Shown piece by piece: positions 1 through 7,961 of a DNA stretch of 15,034 nucleotides (position 1 is its first letter; each line of letters begins with the position of its first letter). The position numbers were made by a program, and so were the translations under genes. The stretch is from contig JAGXRS010000224.1 in NCBI GenBank assembly GCA_018335615.1, positions 1-15,034 of the forward strand, read 5' to 3'. This DNA is from Hydrogenophaga sp. (GTDB lineage: Bacteria > Pseudomonadota > Gammaproteobacteria > Burkholderiales > Burkholderiaceae_C). The notes beneath the pieces are model-generated. The model had not been told where the DNA came from and searched no databases. It saw only the letters and a list, made by a program, of their open reading frames with translations.

Positions 1-24
1 GCTGAGGAGGGATGTGGGAGCCCT

Positions 25-651
25 TCAGGGTTTGGCGGGGGTTTGCCCGAGGGCAATCTTGAGCAGGTCGGCCACGGTGTTGGCGCCCAGCTTTTCCATG
101 ATGTTGGCTCGGTGTGCCTCCACCGTCTTGATGCTGATGCCCAGGTCGTCGGCGATCTGCTTGTTCAGGCGTCCGGCGACAATGCGTTCCAGCACCTGGG
201 CCTCGCGGCTGGTCAGCTTGGACAGCAGGGCATCGCGGCTGGCCGCCTGCTGGTAGGTGGTGAAGGCGTCCTTGGCGTGTTCGAGCATGCGCTCCACCAG
301 GGCGACCAGCTGGTCTTCCTTGAAGGGTTTCTGGATGAAATCCAGCGCGCCTTTTTTCATGGATTCGACCGCCATGGGCACATCGCCATGGCCGGTGATG
401 AAGACGATGGGCAGCGGAGACTGGCGCTCGATCAGGCGGTCCTGCAGCTCCATGCCGGTCATGCCGCCCATGCGGATGTCGGCAATCAGGCAGGCCACCT
501 CTCGTGAGTCGTAGCGGCTCAGGAAAGCCTCGGCGGATTCGAAGCAGCGGACCCGGTAGTCCTTGCCTTCCAGCAGCCACTGCAGGGAATCGCGCACCGC
601 TTCGTCGTCATCGACCACGTAGACGGTGCCTTTTTTGGGTATCAAACTCAT
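25..651 (-). CDS. FixJ/DctR-type response regulator (receiver + LuxR HTH)
   Basis: Cytoplasmic transcription factor of a two-component system, 208 aa, the usual length for the FixJ/TtrR/DctR group. Residues 8-125 are a receiver domain: acidic pocket D14-D16, phosphoacceptor D58, switch T86 and conserved K108 before P109. A linker leads to a LuxR/GerE helix-turn-helix at about 147-203 (LTSREAQVL, then NKQIADDLGISIKTVEAHR). The conserved proline four residues after the phosphoacceptor is glycine here (G62, in DIRMGGMTG). The ATG overlaps the TGA of the upstream kinase gene as ATGA, so the pair is almost certainly translationally coupled. The signal and targets are not identifiable; the divergent aceE operon is a candidate target by position only. 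Confidence 0.93.
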   Translation of the reverse strand: MSLIPKKGTVYVVDDDEAVRDSLQWLLEGKDYRVRCFESAEAFLSRYDSREVACLIADIRMGGMTGMELQDRLIERQSPLPIVFITGHGDVPMAVESMKKGALDFIQKPFKEDQLVALVERMLEHAKDAFTTYQQAASRDALLSKLTSREAQVLERIVAGRLNKQIADDLGISIKTVEAHRANIMEKLGANTVADLLKIALGQTPAKP

Positions 652-3200
652 CTCGCTCTTTCTGTGTCCGCCAACGACTGCGGGGTGGGATTGCTGTTGT
701 TCGCGCTGCCCGTCAGTCGGGAAATGACGGGAATCCAGAAGCTGAAGCTGCAGCCCACCACCTCTTCCCCATTGTAGAGGTTCTGCACCTGCATCCTTCC
801 GTGGTGCGATTCGACGATGCTGCGGCAGAGCTTCAGGCCGATGCCCATGCCCTCGCTCTTGGTGCTGTAGAAGGCTTCGTAGATGCGGTCGATCATTTCC
901 GCTGGCACGCCGCTGCCCGAGTCGCGCACCGTGAACTCGACCACGTCCTGCCCGTCCTGCCGACGCGGGGCCACCCGCAGTTCGATGTAGCGCTCGCCCG
1001 GCAGTCGGCCGGCCTGGGCGATGGCCTCGCCCCCGTTCTTCAGCAGGTTGATGAGCACCTGCTCGATCAGGATCGGGTCCACCATGAGGCTGGGCAGGCG
1101 CGCCGCCACGTAAGTGGACAAGCGCACCTGCTGGCGTCGCAGCTCGATGTCGGCCAGCTCGATGGCGTTGCTCACCATCAGGGCCACATCGCTGGGGGTG
1201 GGGTTGGGCTCGCTGCGCTTCACGAAGGCGCGGATGCGCTGGATGATCTGCCCCGCGCGCTGGGCCTGGCGCGCGGTCTTCTCCAGTGCACCGAGCAGCT
1301 CGTCCTGCGTGATGCGGTCTTCCTGCACGCGCGAGATCATGCCGTTGCAGTAGTTGCTGATGGCGGTCAGCGGCTGGTTGAGCTCGTGGGCCACGCTGGA
1401 GGCCATCTCACCCATGGTGATCAGGCGGCTGGCGGTCTGCGCCCGCTCCGCCTGACGGGAGGCCTGCTCCTCGGCGTTGCGCCGCGGGGTGATGTCGCTG
1501 GCGATCACCATCTGGGCCAGGCGCCCGTCCACCCAGGTGAGGTAGCGCGTGCGAACCTCCAGCCAGCGGTCCAGTTCTTCGACGAAGACTTCGGCGTTCT
1601 CGGCGCCCGCATCGGTGAGCGTGTCGGTGGGCATGCCGGCGAAGGCGTCCACCGCGTCGCCATCGTCCGGGCTCGGGGTCGGCTGGTTGCCCGCCAGGTC
1701 CACCAGATGGCGGTGGCCCACGCCGCGGGTACCGAACCACAGGCGGTACATTTTGTTAGCGAACAGCATCTCGTCGCTGCCCAGCGGCGCCACCGACACG
1801 GCAGAGTCCAGGCTTTCCAGCACCGTGGTGAAGCGTTCGTAGGAAGCGGACAGCTCTTCGCGGATGCGCTTGGGCTCGGTGATGTCCGTCATCGAGGTCA
1901 TCCAGCCCGTCTGGTGCCCCTTGGGGTCGATCAGCGGCGAGACGTACATGCGCGCATCGAAGATGCTGCCGTCGCGCCGCTGCACGCGCACCTCGAAGCC
2001 GCCGGGTGTGGACCGACCGCTCAGCTCGTCTTCGAGGCGGGAGGCGAGCTGCTCGTGGTCTTCTTCTGGCCAGTAGGGGAAGGGGGCGGTGCGGCCCACC
2101 AGCTCGCTTTCGGTCCAGCCGGTCATGGAACAGAAGGCTGGGTTCACATAGGTGATGCGGCCCTGCAGGTCGAGCGCCCGCATGCCGGTCAGCATGGAGT
2201 TTTCCATGGCCCGGCGGAAATTCGTCTCCGCCACCAGCGCCTGCTGCGCCTGCACGCGCCGGCGCGTGTGGCGCCAGGTGCCCAGCAGCATCCACACCGT
2301 CAGGGCACTGAGCGCGCCGATCACCCAGAAAAAGCCGCTGCCCACGATGTCCTGCGAGGTGCGGTAGCCCTGCGCCTTGAGCAACAGGCCATTGCCCACC
2401 GGCGAGACCGGCACCTCGTGCTCCAGTGCCTGGGCCGACCACGGCAGCACGCGCAGCACCGTGTCGGGGGATTGCAGGCTGCCCGCCAGCACGCGGCCGC
2501 GGTCGTCCAGCAGCGCGACGGCGTAGCGCGCCATCACCTCCGGCGGGATGCCGAAGCGCATCAGGCCGTCGACCGAGTACTCGCCCATCACGGTGCCCGC
2601 GAAGCGTCCCTGCTCGGTCAGCGGCACCTGCAGCATCAGCGTGGCGCTGCGCGGCTCCTCGCCCATGGGGCGCGAGTAGATCGGCTGGCGCAGATCGCGG
2701 GCGAGATCGAAGGAGCCGTCGGTCTCGTTGGGGGCCAGCGTGCTGCCTGGGGCGCGCGTCAGGGCCACGGGTGCACTGGGCGAGGCGTAGCTGGCGAGCA
2801 CCTGGCGGCGCGCGTCCACCCAACTCACGGCCAGCAGCTCCGGGAACTGGCTGACGAGTGACTCCACCTGGAATTCGAACTCCTCGGTCGAGATTTCCTT
2901 GTTGTCCACCTCGCGCGCCAAGCGCATCAGCTGCTCCTGTCGTTCGAGCAGGCGCAGGCGCAGGCGCTGCTGGGCGTACTCCACGTCGCGGGTGACCGCC
3001 TCCTGTTCGCGCTCCAGTTCCTCGTAGCGCAGGTAGGTGATGGCGACCGCGATGGCGGTGAGAAAGAGCAGCACCGCCAGCAAGGGTGCGAGCGTGGCAA
3101 AGCGGTCCTGGCGAGAGGGGGGCAGGCGGCGCCACCAGCGTTTCCACCACACGGTGGACGGTGGCTGGGGGGCTGGGCTGGGGATGGGTGAAGGAATCAT
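648..3200 (-). CDS. Membrane PAS sensor histidine kinase, partner of the adjacent regulator
   Basis: Inner-membrane sensor kinase, 850 aa, architecture like DctS/FixL/TtrS-type kinases. After a Pro/Trp/Arg-rich N-terminus comes TM1 (about 36-57), a periplasmic sensing region of about 230 residues (Cache-like by size and position, not proven), TM2 (about 287-307), PAS 1 (about 326-447; ITYVNPAFCSMTGW), and a second, more divergent PAS-like region (about 452-575, ending in SDITPRRNAEEQ). The HisKA H-box is SSVAHELNQPLTAI with phospho-acceptor H605. The HATPase domain has an N-box NLLKNGGEA near 718, G1 DSGSGVP near 762 and G2 GMGIGLKL near 785. No C-terminal receiver is fused; the separate regulator follows with a 4-base overlap. 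The ATG at 3200 has only a weak ribosome binding site. The ligand is unknown; C4-dicarboxylates, pyruvate or redox state are guesses. Confidence 0.93.
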   Translation of the reverse strand: MIPSPIPSPAPQPPSTVWWKRWWRRLPPSRQDRFATLAPLLAVLLFLTAIAVAITYLRYEELEREQEAVTRDVEYAQQRLRLRLLERQEQLMRLAREVDNKEISTEEFEFQVESLVSQFPELLAVSWVDARRQVLASYASPSAPVALTRAPGSTLAPNETDGSFDLARDLRQPIYSRPMGEEPRSATLMLQVPLTEQGRFAGTVMGEYSVDGLMRFGIPPEVMARYAVALLDDRGRVLAGSLQSPDTVLRVLPWSAQALEHEVPVSPVGNGLLLKAQGYRTSQDIVGSGFFWVIGALSALTVWMLLGTWRHTRRRVQAQQALVAETNFRRAMENSMLTGMRALDLQGRITYVNPAFCSMTGWTESELVGRTAPFPYWPEEDHEQLASRLEDELSGRSTPGGFEVRVQRRDGSIFDARMYVSPLIDPKGHQTGWMTSMTDITEPKRIREELSASYERFTTVLESLDSAVSVAPLGSDEMLFANKMYRLWFGTRGVGHRHLVDLAGNQPTPSPDDGDAVDAFAGMPTDTLTDAGAENAEVFVEELDRWLEVRTRYLTWVDGRLAQMVIASDITPRRNAEEQASRQAERAQTASRLITMGEMASSVAHELNQPLTAISNYCNGMISRVQEDRITQDELLGALEKTARQAQRAGQIIQRIRAFVKRSEPNPTPSDVALMVSNAIELADIELRRQQVRLSTYVAARLPSLMVDPILIEQVLINLLKNGGEAIAQAGRLPGERYIELRVAPRRQDGQDVVEFTVRDSGSGVPAEMIDRIYEAFYSTKSEGMGIGLKLCRSIVESHHGRMQVQNLYNGEEVVGCSFSFWIPVISRLTGSANNSNPTPQSLADTERAR

Positions 3201-3302
3201 GGGGAGCAGAGAAGTCTACGTGAGCGGCTCGCTTTCCTGACGCGAAACGGGCACAAAAGCGCTCGGGATGCAGGGTGGGGATTCAATCTTGTATTTATCG
3301 TT

Positions 3303-3325
3303 ATATGAAATGATCATGCACATAT
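3303..3325. promoter_or_regulatory. Nested inverted repeat, candidate operator upstream of aceE
   Basis: The perfect 8-bp palindrome ATGATCAT (3310-3317) is flanked by the inverted arms ATATG (3303-3307) and CATAT (3321-3325); the two symmetry centres differ by half a base. The outer arm touches the candidate aceE -35 (TTGAAA, 3325-3330). The position suits a dimeric regulator controlling one or both divergent promoters. The cognate protein is unknown; the neighbouring LuxR-type regulator is one candidate. AT-rich DNA gives short palindromes by chance, so confidence is modest. Confidence 0.4.
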
Positions 3326-3353
3326 TGAAATTATGAAAAAGCTGTGGGAAAAT
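3325..3353 (+). promoter_or_regulatory. Candidate sigma-70 promoter of aceE-aceF-lpdA
   Basis: A -35 TTGAAA (3325-3330, 5/6 to consensus) is separated by 17 bp from a -10 GAAAAT (3348-3353, 4/6). Transcription would start near 3360, giving a leader of about 50 nt before the aceE ATG. This also argues against the in-frame upstream ATG at 3333, which would lie inside the promoter. Confidence 0.5.
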
Positions 3354-3410
3354 CCACGCCACGGCGGAGCCTCCCGCCGTAAGCTTTGTTCCAACCAACA
3401 GGAGACAGAC

Positions 3411-6116
3411 ATGTCAGCGACCGACGACACCCTCAATGGCCGTGGTGCCGGGGATGTGGATACCCAGGAAACCCGGGAGTGGATGGAGGCGCTGGCCGCC
3501 GTGATCGAGCGTGAAGGCCCCGAGCGCGCGCATTTCCTGCTGGAACAATTGCTGGAAGAAGCCCGGCAGAACAGCATTGATTTGCCGTTTTCCGCGAACA
3601 CGGGCTATGTGAATACGCTTGAGCCCACCGAGGAAGCCCGCTGCCCCGGCAACATCGAGATTGAAGAGCGCCTGCGCGCCTACATGCGCTGGAACGCGAT
3701 GGCCATGGTGGTCAAGGCCAACCGCCACAACCCGGAAGACGGTGGCGACCTGGGCGGCCACATCGGCTCCTTCGCCTCGCTGGCCCACATGTTCGGTGCC
3801 GGCTTCAACCATTTCTGGCACGCCGAGAGCGAGAACCACGGCGGCGATTGCCTCTACATCCAGGGCCATGTGTCGCCCGGCGTGTACGCCCGCGCCTACC
3901 TGGAAGGTCGGCTGACCGAAGAGCAGCTGCTGAACTTCCGCCAGGAAGTGGACGGCAAGGGCCTCTCCAGCTACCCGCATCCCAAGCTGATGCCCGAGTT
4001 CTGGCAGTTCCCCACCGTGTCGATGGGCCTGGGCCCGCTGATGGCCATCTACCAGGCCCGCTTCCTGAAGTACCTGCACGCGCGCGGCATCGCCAATACC
4101 GAGAACCGCAAGGTCTGGGTGTTCTGCGGTGACGGCGAGATGGACGAGGTCGAGTCGCTGGGCGCCATCAGCCTGGCTGCCCGCGAAAACCTGGACAACC
4201 TCATCTTCGTGGTCAACTGCAACCTGCAGCGCCTGGACGGCCCGGTGCGCGGCAACGGCAAGATCGTCCAAGAACTCGAAGGCGAATTCCGCGGTTCGGG
4301 CTGGAACGTGATCAAGCTGCTATGGGGTTCGAACTGGGACCCGCTGCTGGCGCGCGACAAGGACGGCGCCCTGCGCAAGATCATGATGGAGACGCTGGAC
4401 GGCGACTACCAGGCGTTCAAGGCCAATGACGGCGCCTACGTGCGCAAGCACTTCTTCGGCCGCGATCCGAAGGCGCTGGAACTGGTCTCGCACATGAGCG
4501 ACGACGACATCTGGGCGCTGCGCCGCGGCGGCCACGATCCCCAGAAGGTATACGCCGCGTACCACAAGGCGGTGAACCACAAGGGCCAGCCCACGGTGCT
4601 GCTGATCAAGACCGTGAAAGGTTTTGGCATGGGCAAGTCGGGCGAGGGCAAGAACAACGTGCACCAGACCAAGAAGCTGACCGACGAAGACATCAAGATC
4701 TTCCGCGACCGCTTCAACCTGCCTATCCCGGACAGCGAGCTGCCCAAGCTGCCGTTCTACAAACCGGCCGACGACACGCCAGAAATGCAGTACCTGCACG
4801 CCCGCCGCCAGGCACTGGGCGGGTACTTGCCCAAGCGCCGCGTCAAGGCCGACGAGAGCTTCACCGTGCCCTCGATCGAGACGTTCAAGAGCGTGATGGA
4901 GCCCACGGCCGAAGGCCGTGAAATTTCCACCACCCAGGCCTACGTGCGCTTCCTCACCCAGCTGTTGCGCGACCAGGCACTGGGCCCTCGCGTGGTGCCC
5001 ATCCTGGTGGACGAGGCCCGCACCTTCGGTATGGAAGGCCTGTTCCGCCAGATCGGCATCTACAACCCGGCAGGCCAGCAGTACACCCCGGTCGACAAAG
5101 ACCAGGTCATGTACTACAAGGAAGACAAGGCCGGGCAGATCCTGCAGGAAGGCATCAACGAAGCCGGCGGCATGAGCAGCTGGATCGCGGCGGCCACGAG
5201 CTACAGCACGAGCAACCGCATCATGGTGCCGTTTTATGTGTACTACTCGATGTTCGGCTTCCAGCGCATCGGCGACCTCGCCTGGGCTGCTGGCGACATG
5301 CAGGCGCGCGGCTTCCTGCTGGGCGGCACGTCCGGGCGCACCACGCTCAACGGCGAAGGCCTGCAGCACGAAGACGGTCACAGCCACATCCTGGCCGGCA
5401 CCATTCCCAACTGCATCAGCTACGACCCGACCTTCGCGCATGAAGTGGGCGTGATCTTGCACCACGGCCTCAAGCGCATGGTGGAGAAGCAGGACAACGT
5501 CTTCTACTACCTGACGTTGCTGAATGAAAACTACGCCATGCCTGGCCTCACGCCCGGCACTGAAGAGCAGATCATCAAAGGCATGTACCTGTGCAAGCCG
5601 GGTGCTAGCGGCGGTATTCGTGTGCAGCTGCTGGGCTCCGGCACCATCCTGCGCGAGAGCATGGCGGCGCAGGCCCTGTTGGCGCAAGACTGGGGGGTGC
5701 AGGCCGACGTGTGGAGTTGCCCGAGCTTCAACGAACTGACCCGCGATGGTCAGGACGCCGAGCGCTACAACCTGCTGCACCCCACCGAGGCCGGCCGCGT
5801 GCCGTTTGTGACGCAGCAACTGGCGCCGCACGCTGGCCCGGTGGTGGCCTCCACCGATTACATGAAGAACTACGCCGAGCAGATCCGTCCGTTCATTCCC
5901 AAGGGCCGTACCTACAAGGTGCTGGGCACCGACGGCTTTGGCCGCAGCGATTTCCGCAGCAAGCTGCGTGAGCACTTCGAGATCAACCGCCACTACATCG
6001 TGGTCGCTGCCCTCAAGGCCTTGTCCGAAGATGGCGTGGTGCCCGTGGCCCAGGTGGCCGAAGCCATTGCCAAATACGGCATCAAGACCGACAAAGTCAA
6101 CCCGCTGTACGCATGA
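3411..6116 (+). CDS. aceE: Pyruvate dehydrogenase E1 component, homodimeric type
   Basis: Thiamine-diphosphate E1 of the pyruvate dehydrogenase complex: it decarboxylates pyruvate and reductively acetylates the lipoyl groups of AceF in the cytoplasm. The length of 901 aa is close to the roughly 890 residues of homodimeric AceE. The ThDP/Mg motif starts at G240-D241-G242 (GDGEMDEVESLG) and ends at the Asn-containing FVVNCNLQRLDG; the mobile active-site loop histidine is H418 (NNVHQTKKL). The N-terminal helix (ETREWMEALAAVIEREG) and the YVNTL region are typical of the family. The start at 3411 is preferred over an in-frame ATG 26 codons upstream: AGGAGA (about 3400-3404) lies 6-7 bases before it, and the family signature begins here. 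It is first in an operon with aceF and lpdA. Confidence 0.98.
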   Translation: MSATDDTLNGRGAGDVDTQETREWMEALAAVIEREGPERAHFLLEQLLEEARQNSIDLPFSANTGYVNTLEPTEEARCPGNIEIEERLRAYMRWNAMAMVVKANRHNPEDGGDLGGHIGSFASLAHMFGAGFNHFWHAESENHGGDCLYIQGHVSPGVYARAYLEGRLTEEQLLNFRQEVDGKGLSSYPHPKLMPEFWQFPTVSMGLGPLMAIYQARFLKYLHARGIANTENRKVWVFCGDGEMDEVESLGAISLAARENLDNLIFVVNCNLQRLDGPVRGNGKIVQELEGEFRGSGWNVIKLLWGSNWDPLLARDKDGALRKIMMETLDGDYQAFKANDGAYVRKHFFGRDPKALELVSHMSDDDIWALRRGGHDPQKVYAAYHKAVNHKGQPTVLLIKTVKGFGMGKSGEGKNNVHQTKKLTDEDIKIFRDRFNLPIPDSELPKLPFYKPADDTPEMQYLHARRQALGGYLPKRRVKADESFTVPSIETFKSVMEPTAEGREISTTQAYVRFLTQLLRDQALGPRVVPILVDEARTFGMEGLFRQIGIYNPAGQQYTPVDKDQVMYYKEDKAGQILQEGINEAGGMSSWIAAATSYSTSNRIMVPFYVYYSMFGFQRIGDLAWAAGDMQARGFLLGGTSGRTTLNGEGLQHEDGHSHILAGTIPNCISYDPTFAHEVGVILHHGLKRMVEKQDNVFYYLTLLNENYAMPGLTPGTEEQIIKGMYLCKPGASGGIRVQLLGSGTILRESMAAQALLAQDWGVQADVWSCPSFNELTRDGQDAERYNLLHPTEAGRVPFVTQQLAPHAGPVVASTDYMKNYAEQIRPFIPKGRTYKVLGTDGFGRSDFRSKLREHFEINRHYIVVAALKALSEDGVVPVAQVAEAIAKYGIKTDKVNPLYA

Positions 6117-6251
6117 GTGTGGCCACCCCGGCAGCGCCTGTGGCGCTACCCCATCAAGGGGCGAAAACGGCTGTCTGGCCCAGCCAGCCCGGCGGTTTCA
6201 CGGGGTGACGATGGTGCTCGTGATGCATTGAACAATTGAATGGAGACGGAT
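6117..6251 (+). other. aceE-aceF spacer with small hairpins
   Basis: This 135-nt spacer within the operon has no credible gene. It contains a perfect 6-bp hairpin, AGCGCC-TGT-GGCGCT (6133-6147), then CCCC-ATCAA-GGGG (6149-6161), and a further GGCTG/CAGCC pair near 6171-6187. None is followed by a T-run, so these are more likely mRNA-processing or stability structures than terminators. The aceF Shine-Dalgarno GGAG lies at 6242-6245. Confidence 0.45.
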
Positions 6252-7949
6252 ATGGCATTGGTTGAAGTACAAGTCCCGGACATCGGCGACTTTGATGAAG
6301 TGGCGGTGATCGAACTGCTGGTGAAGGTGGGCGACACGGTGAAGGCCGAGCAGTCGCTGATCACGGTCGAGTCCGACAAGGCGTCGATGGAAATTCCGTC
6401 GAGCACCGCGGGTGTGGTGACAGAACTGCGTGTGGCCATGGGCGACAAGGTGAAGCAGGGCTCGGTGGTGCTGGTGCTGGAAGCGGCGGGCGATGCCGCA
6501 GCGCCTGCACCCGCCCCAGCACCCGCCCCAGCGCCAGCGCCAGCGCCAGCGCCAGCGCCAGCGCCAGCACCAGCGCCAGCACCAGCGCCAGCGCCAGCGG
6601 CGCCAGCCACCAGCACGGGCCCGATCGAGGTCCACGTGCCCGACATCGGTGATTTCAAGGACGTGACCGTCATTGAGGTCTTTGTGAAGCCCGGCGACAC
6701 CATCAAGGTCGAGCAAAGCCTGATCACGGTGGAGTCTGATAAGGCCTCGATGGAGATTCCTTCCTCGCACGCCGGCGTGCTGAAGGAACTCAAGGTCCAG
6801 GTGGGCGACAAGGTCAACATTGGCGACTTGCTGGCTGTGCTGGACGGTGCCGCGGGCGTGGCTTCGGCGCCGGCTCCAGCGGCTGCACCGGTCGTTGCGC
6901 CTGCCGCGGCCCCTGCACCCGCTCCAGCTCCAGCTCCTGCTGCCGCCTCCGCGCCTGTGGTCGCCCCGGCGGCCGCCGTGCCGGCGCACAACCCGACCGC
7001 AGCGCCGCTCGGTCTGCCGCACGCATCCCCTTCGGTGCGCAAGTTCGCCCGCGAACTCGGCGTGCCACTGGCAGAAGTGCAGGGCAAAGGTCCCAAGGGC
7101 CGCATCACGCTGGACGATGTGCAGGGCTTCACCAAGTCTGTCATGGCTGGCGCGGTGCAGACCGCTGCACAAAAAGCCAAGGCGCCGGCACCCGCCGCGG
7201 GGGGCGGCGGCTCCGAACTGGGCCTGATCCCCTGGCCCAAGGTGGACTTCGCCAAGTTCGGCCCCATCGAGCGCAAGGAGATGGGCCGCATCAAGAAGAT
7301 CAGCGGTGCCAACCTGTTGCGCAACGCGGTGATGATCCCGGCCGTCACCAACCACGACGATGCCGACATCACCGACCTTGAAGCCTTCCGCGTGTCCACC
7401 AACAAGGAAAACGAGAAGAGCGGCGTGAAGGTCACCATGCTCGCGTTCCTCATCAAGGCCTGTGTGGCCGCGCTGAAGAAATTCCCCGAGTTCAACAGCT
7501 CCATCGACGGCGATTCGCTGATCTACAAGCAGTACTGGCACATCGGCTTCGCGGCCGACACGCCCAACGGCCTGATGGTCCCGGTCATCAAGGACGCGGA
7601 CAAGAAGGGTGTGCTGCAGATCAGCCAGGAAATGGGTGAACTCGCCAAGAAGGCGCGTGACGGCAAACTGAGCCCGGCCGAGATGAGCGGCGCCACCTTC
7701 ACCATTTCATCGCTCGGCGGCATTGGTGGCCGTTATTTCACGCCCATCATCAACGCGCCCGAGGTCGCCATCCTGGGCGTCTGCAAGAGCAACATGGAAC
7801 CGGTGTGGGATGGCAAGGCCTTCCAGCCGCGCCTGATGCTGCCCCTGTCGCTGACCTGGGACCACCGCGTGATCGACGGTGCCGCAGCGGCCCGTTTCAA
7901 CGCCTATTTGGGCCAGATCCTCGGCGACTTCCGCCGGGTGTTGCTGTAA
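6252..7949 (+). CDS. aceF: Pyruvate dehydrogenase E2, dihydrolipoamide acetyltransferase with two lipoyl domains
   Basis: Core of the pyruvate dehydrogenase complex; transfers the acetyl group from lipoate to CoA. 565 aa from this start. Lipoyl domain 1 covers 2-77 (lipoylated K43 in ESDKAS) and lipoyl domain 2 covers about 125-199 (K164). They are joined by an almost pure Ala-Pro linker (about 78-123). A second Ala/Pro/Val linker leads to the peripheral-subunit-binding domain (about 259-295; SPSVRKFARELGVPL, GPKGRITLDDV). The catalytic domain runs from about 340 to the end, with active-site H538 and D542 in DHRVIDG. The ATG at 6252 has GGAG six bases upstream; another ATG four codons earlier overlaps this site and is disfavoured. 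lpdA follows 12 bases after the stop. Confidence 0.97.
   Translation: MALVEVQVPDIGDFDEVAVIELLVKVGDTVKAEQSLITVESDKASMEIPSSTAGVVTELRVAMGDKVKQGSVVLVLEAAGDAAAPAPAPAPAPAPAPAPAPAPAPAPAPAPAPAPAAPATSTGPIEVHVPDIGDFKDVTVIEVFVKPGDTIKVEQSLITVESDKASMEIPSSHAGVLKELKVQVGDKVNIGDLLAVLDGAAGVASAPAPAAAPVVAPAAAPAPAPAPAPAAASAPVVAPAAAVPAHNPTAAPLGLPHASPSVRKFARELGVPLAEVQGKGPKGRITLDDVQGFTKSVMAGAVQTAAQKAKAPAPAAGGGGSELGLIPWPKVDFAKFGPIERKEMGRIKKISGANLLRNAVMIPAVTNHDDADITDLEAFRVSTNKENEKSGVKVTMLAFLIKACVAALKKFPEFNSSIDGDSLIYKQYWHIGFAADTPNGLMVPVIKDADKKGVLQISQEMGELAKKARDGKLSPAEMSGATFTISSLGGIGGRYFTPIINAPEVAILGVCKSNMEPVWDGKAFQPRLMLPLSLTWDHRVIDGAAAARFNAYLGQILGDFRRVLL
6531..6596 (+). repeat. In-frame hexanucleotide tandem repeat in the AceF Ala-Pro linker
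   Basis: Eleven tandem 6-bp units, nine GCGCCA and two GCACCA, each encoding Ala-Pro from codon 94 on. Less regular Ala-Pro codons precede them from about 6501. Because the unit is two codons, gain or loss of copies would lengthen or shorten the flexible lipoyl-arm linker without a frameshift. Confidence 0.95.
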
Positions 7950-7961
7950 AGGAACCGGACC

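Larger units (their letters stand above)
3201..3410. promoter_or_regulatory. Divergent AT-rich control region between the kinase gene and aceE
   Basis: This 210-bp stretch holds an AT-rich core (about 3280-3355) in an otherwise GC-rich window. It must carry promoters for both the minus-strand two-component genes and the plus-strand pyruvate dehydrogenase operon. A good plus-strand promoter and a nested inverted repeat are listed separately. On the minus strand I see only weak -10-like hexamers (for example TATAAC, reading down from about 3306) without a convincing -35. No PdhR-like ATTGGT/ACCAAT site was seen. Confidence 0.7.

Noticed and set aside
504..2861. Long open frame (785 codons) on the plus strand opposite the histidine kinase
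   Set aside because: Rich in His, Arg and Ala with no family motif; a mirror frame of GC-rich coding DNA. The kinase on the other strand has every expected motif.
3333..3410. N-terminal extension of AceE by 26 residues from an upstream ATG
   Set aside because: No ribosome binding site there, it lies within the best promoter candidate, and the AGGAGA-preceded ATG at 3411 matches the family start.
4320..5993. 557-codon open frame on the minus strand within aceE
   Set aside because: Val/His/Leu-rich mirror frame without motifs; aceE is unambiguous.
6501..6605. Possible CRISPR or noncoding repeat array
   Set aside because: The repeat is 6 bp, has no spacers and is fully in frame as Ala-Pro codons.
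6146..7541. Two overlapping minus-strand open frames with Gly/Ala- or Arg/Trp-rich low complexity
   Set aside because: The composition is produced by the Ala-Pro codon repeat of aceF read backwards.
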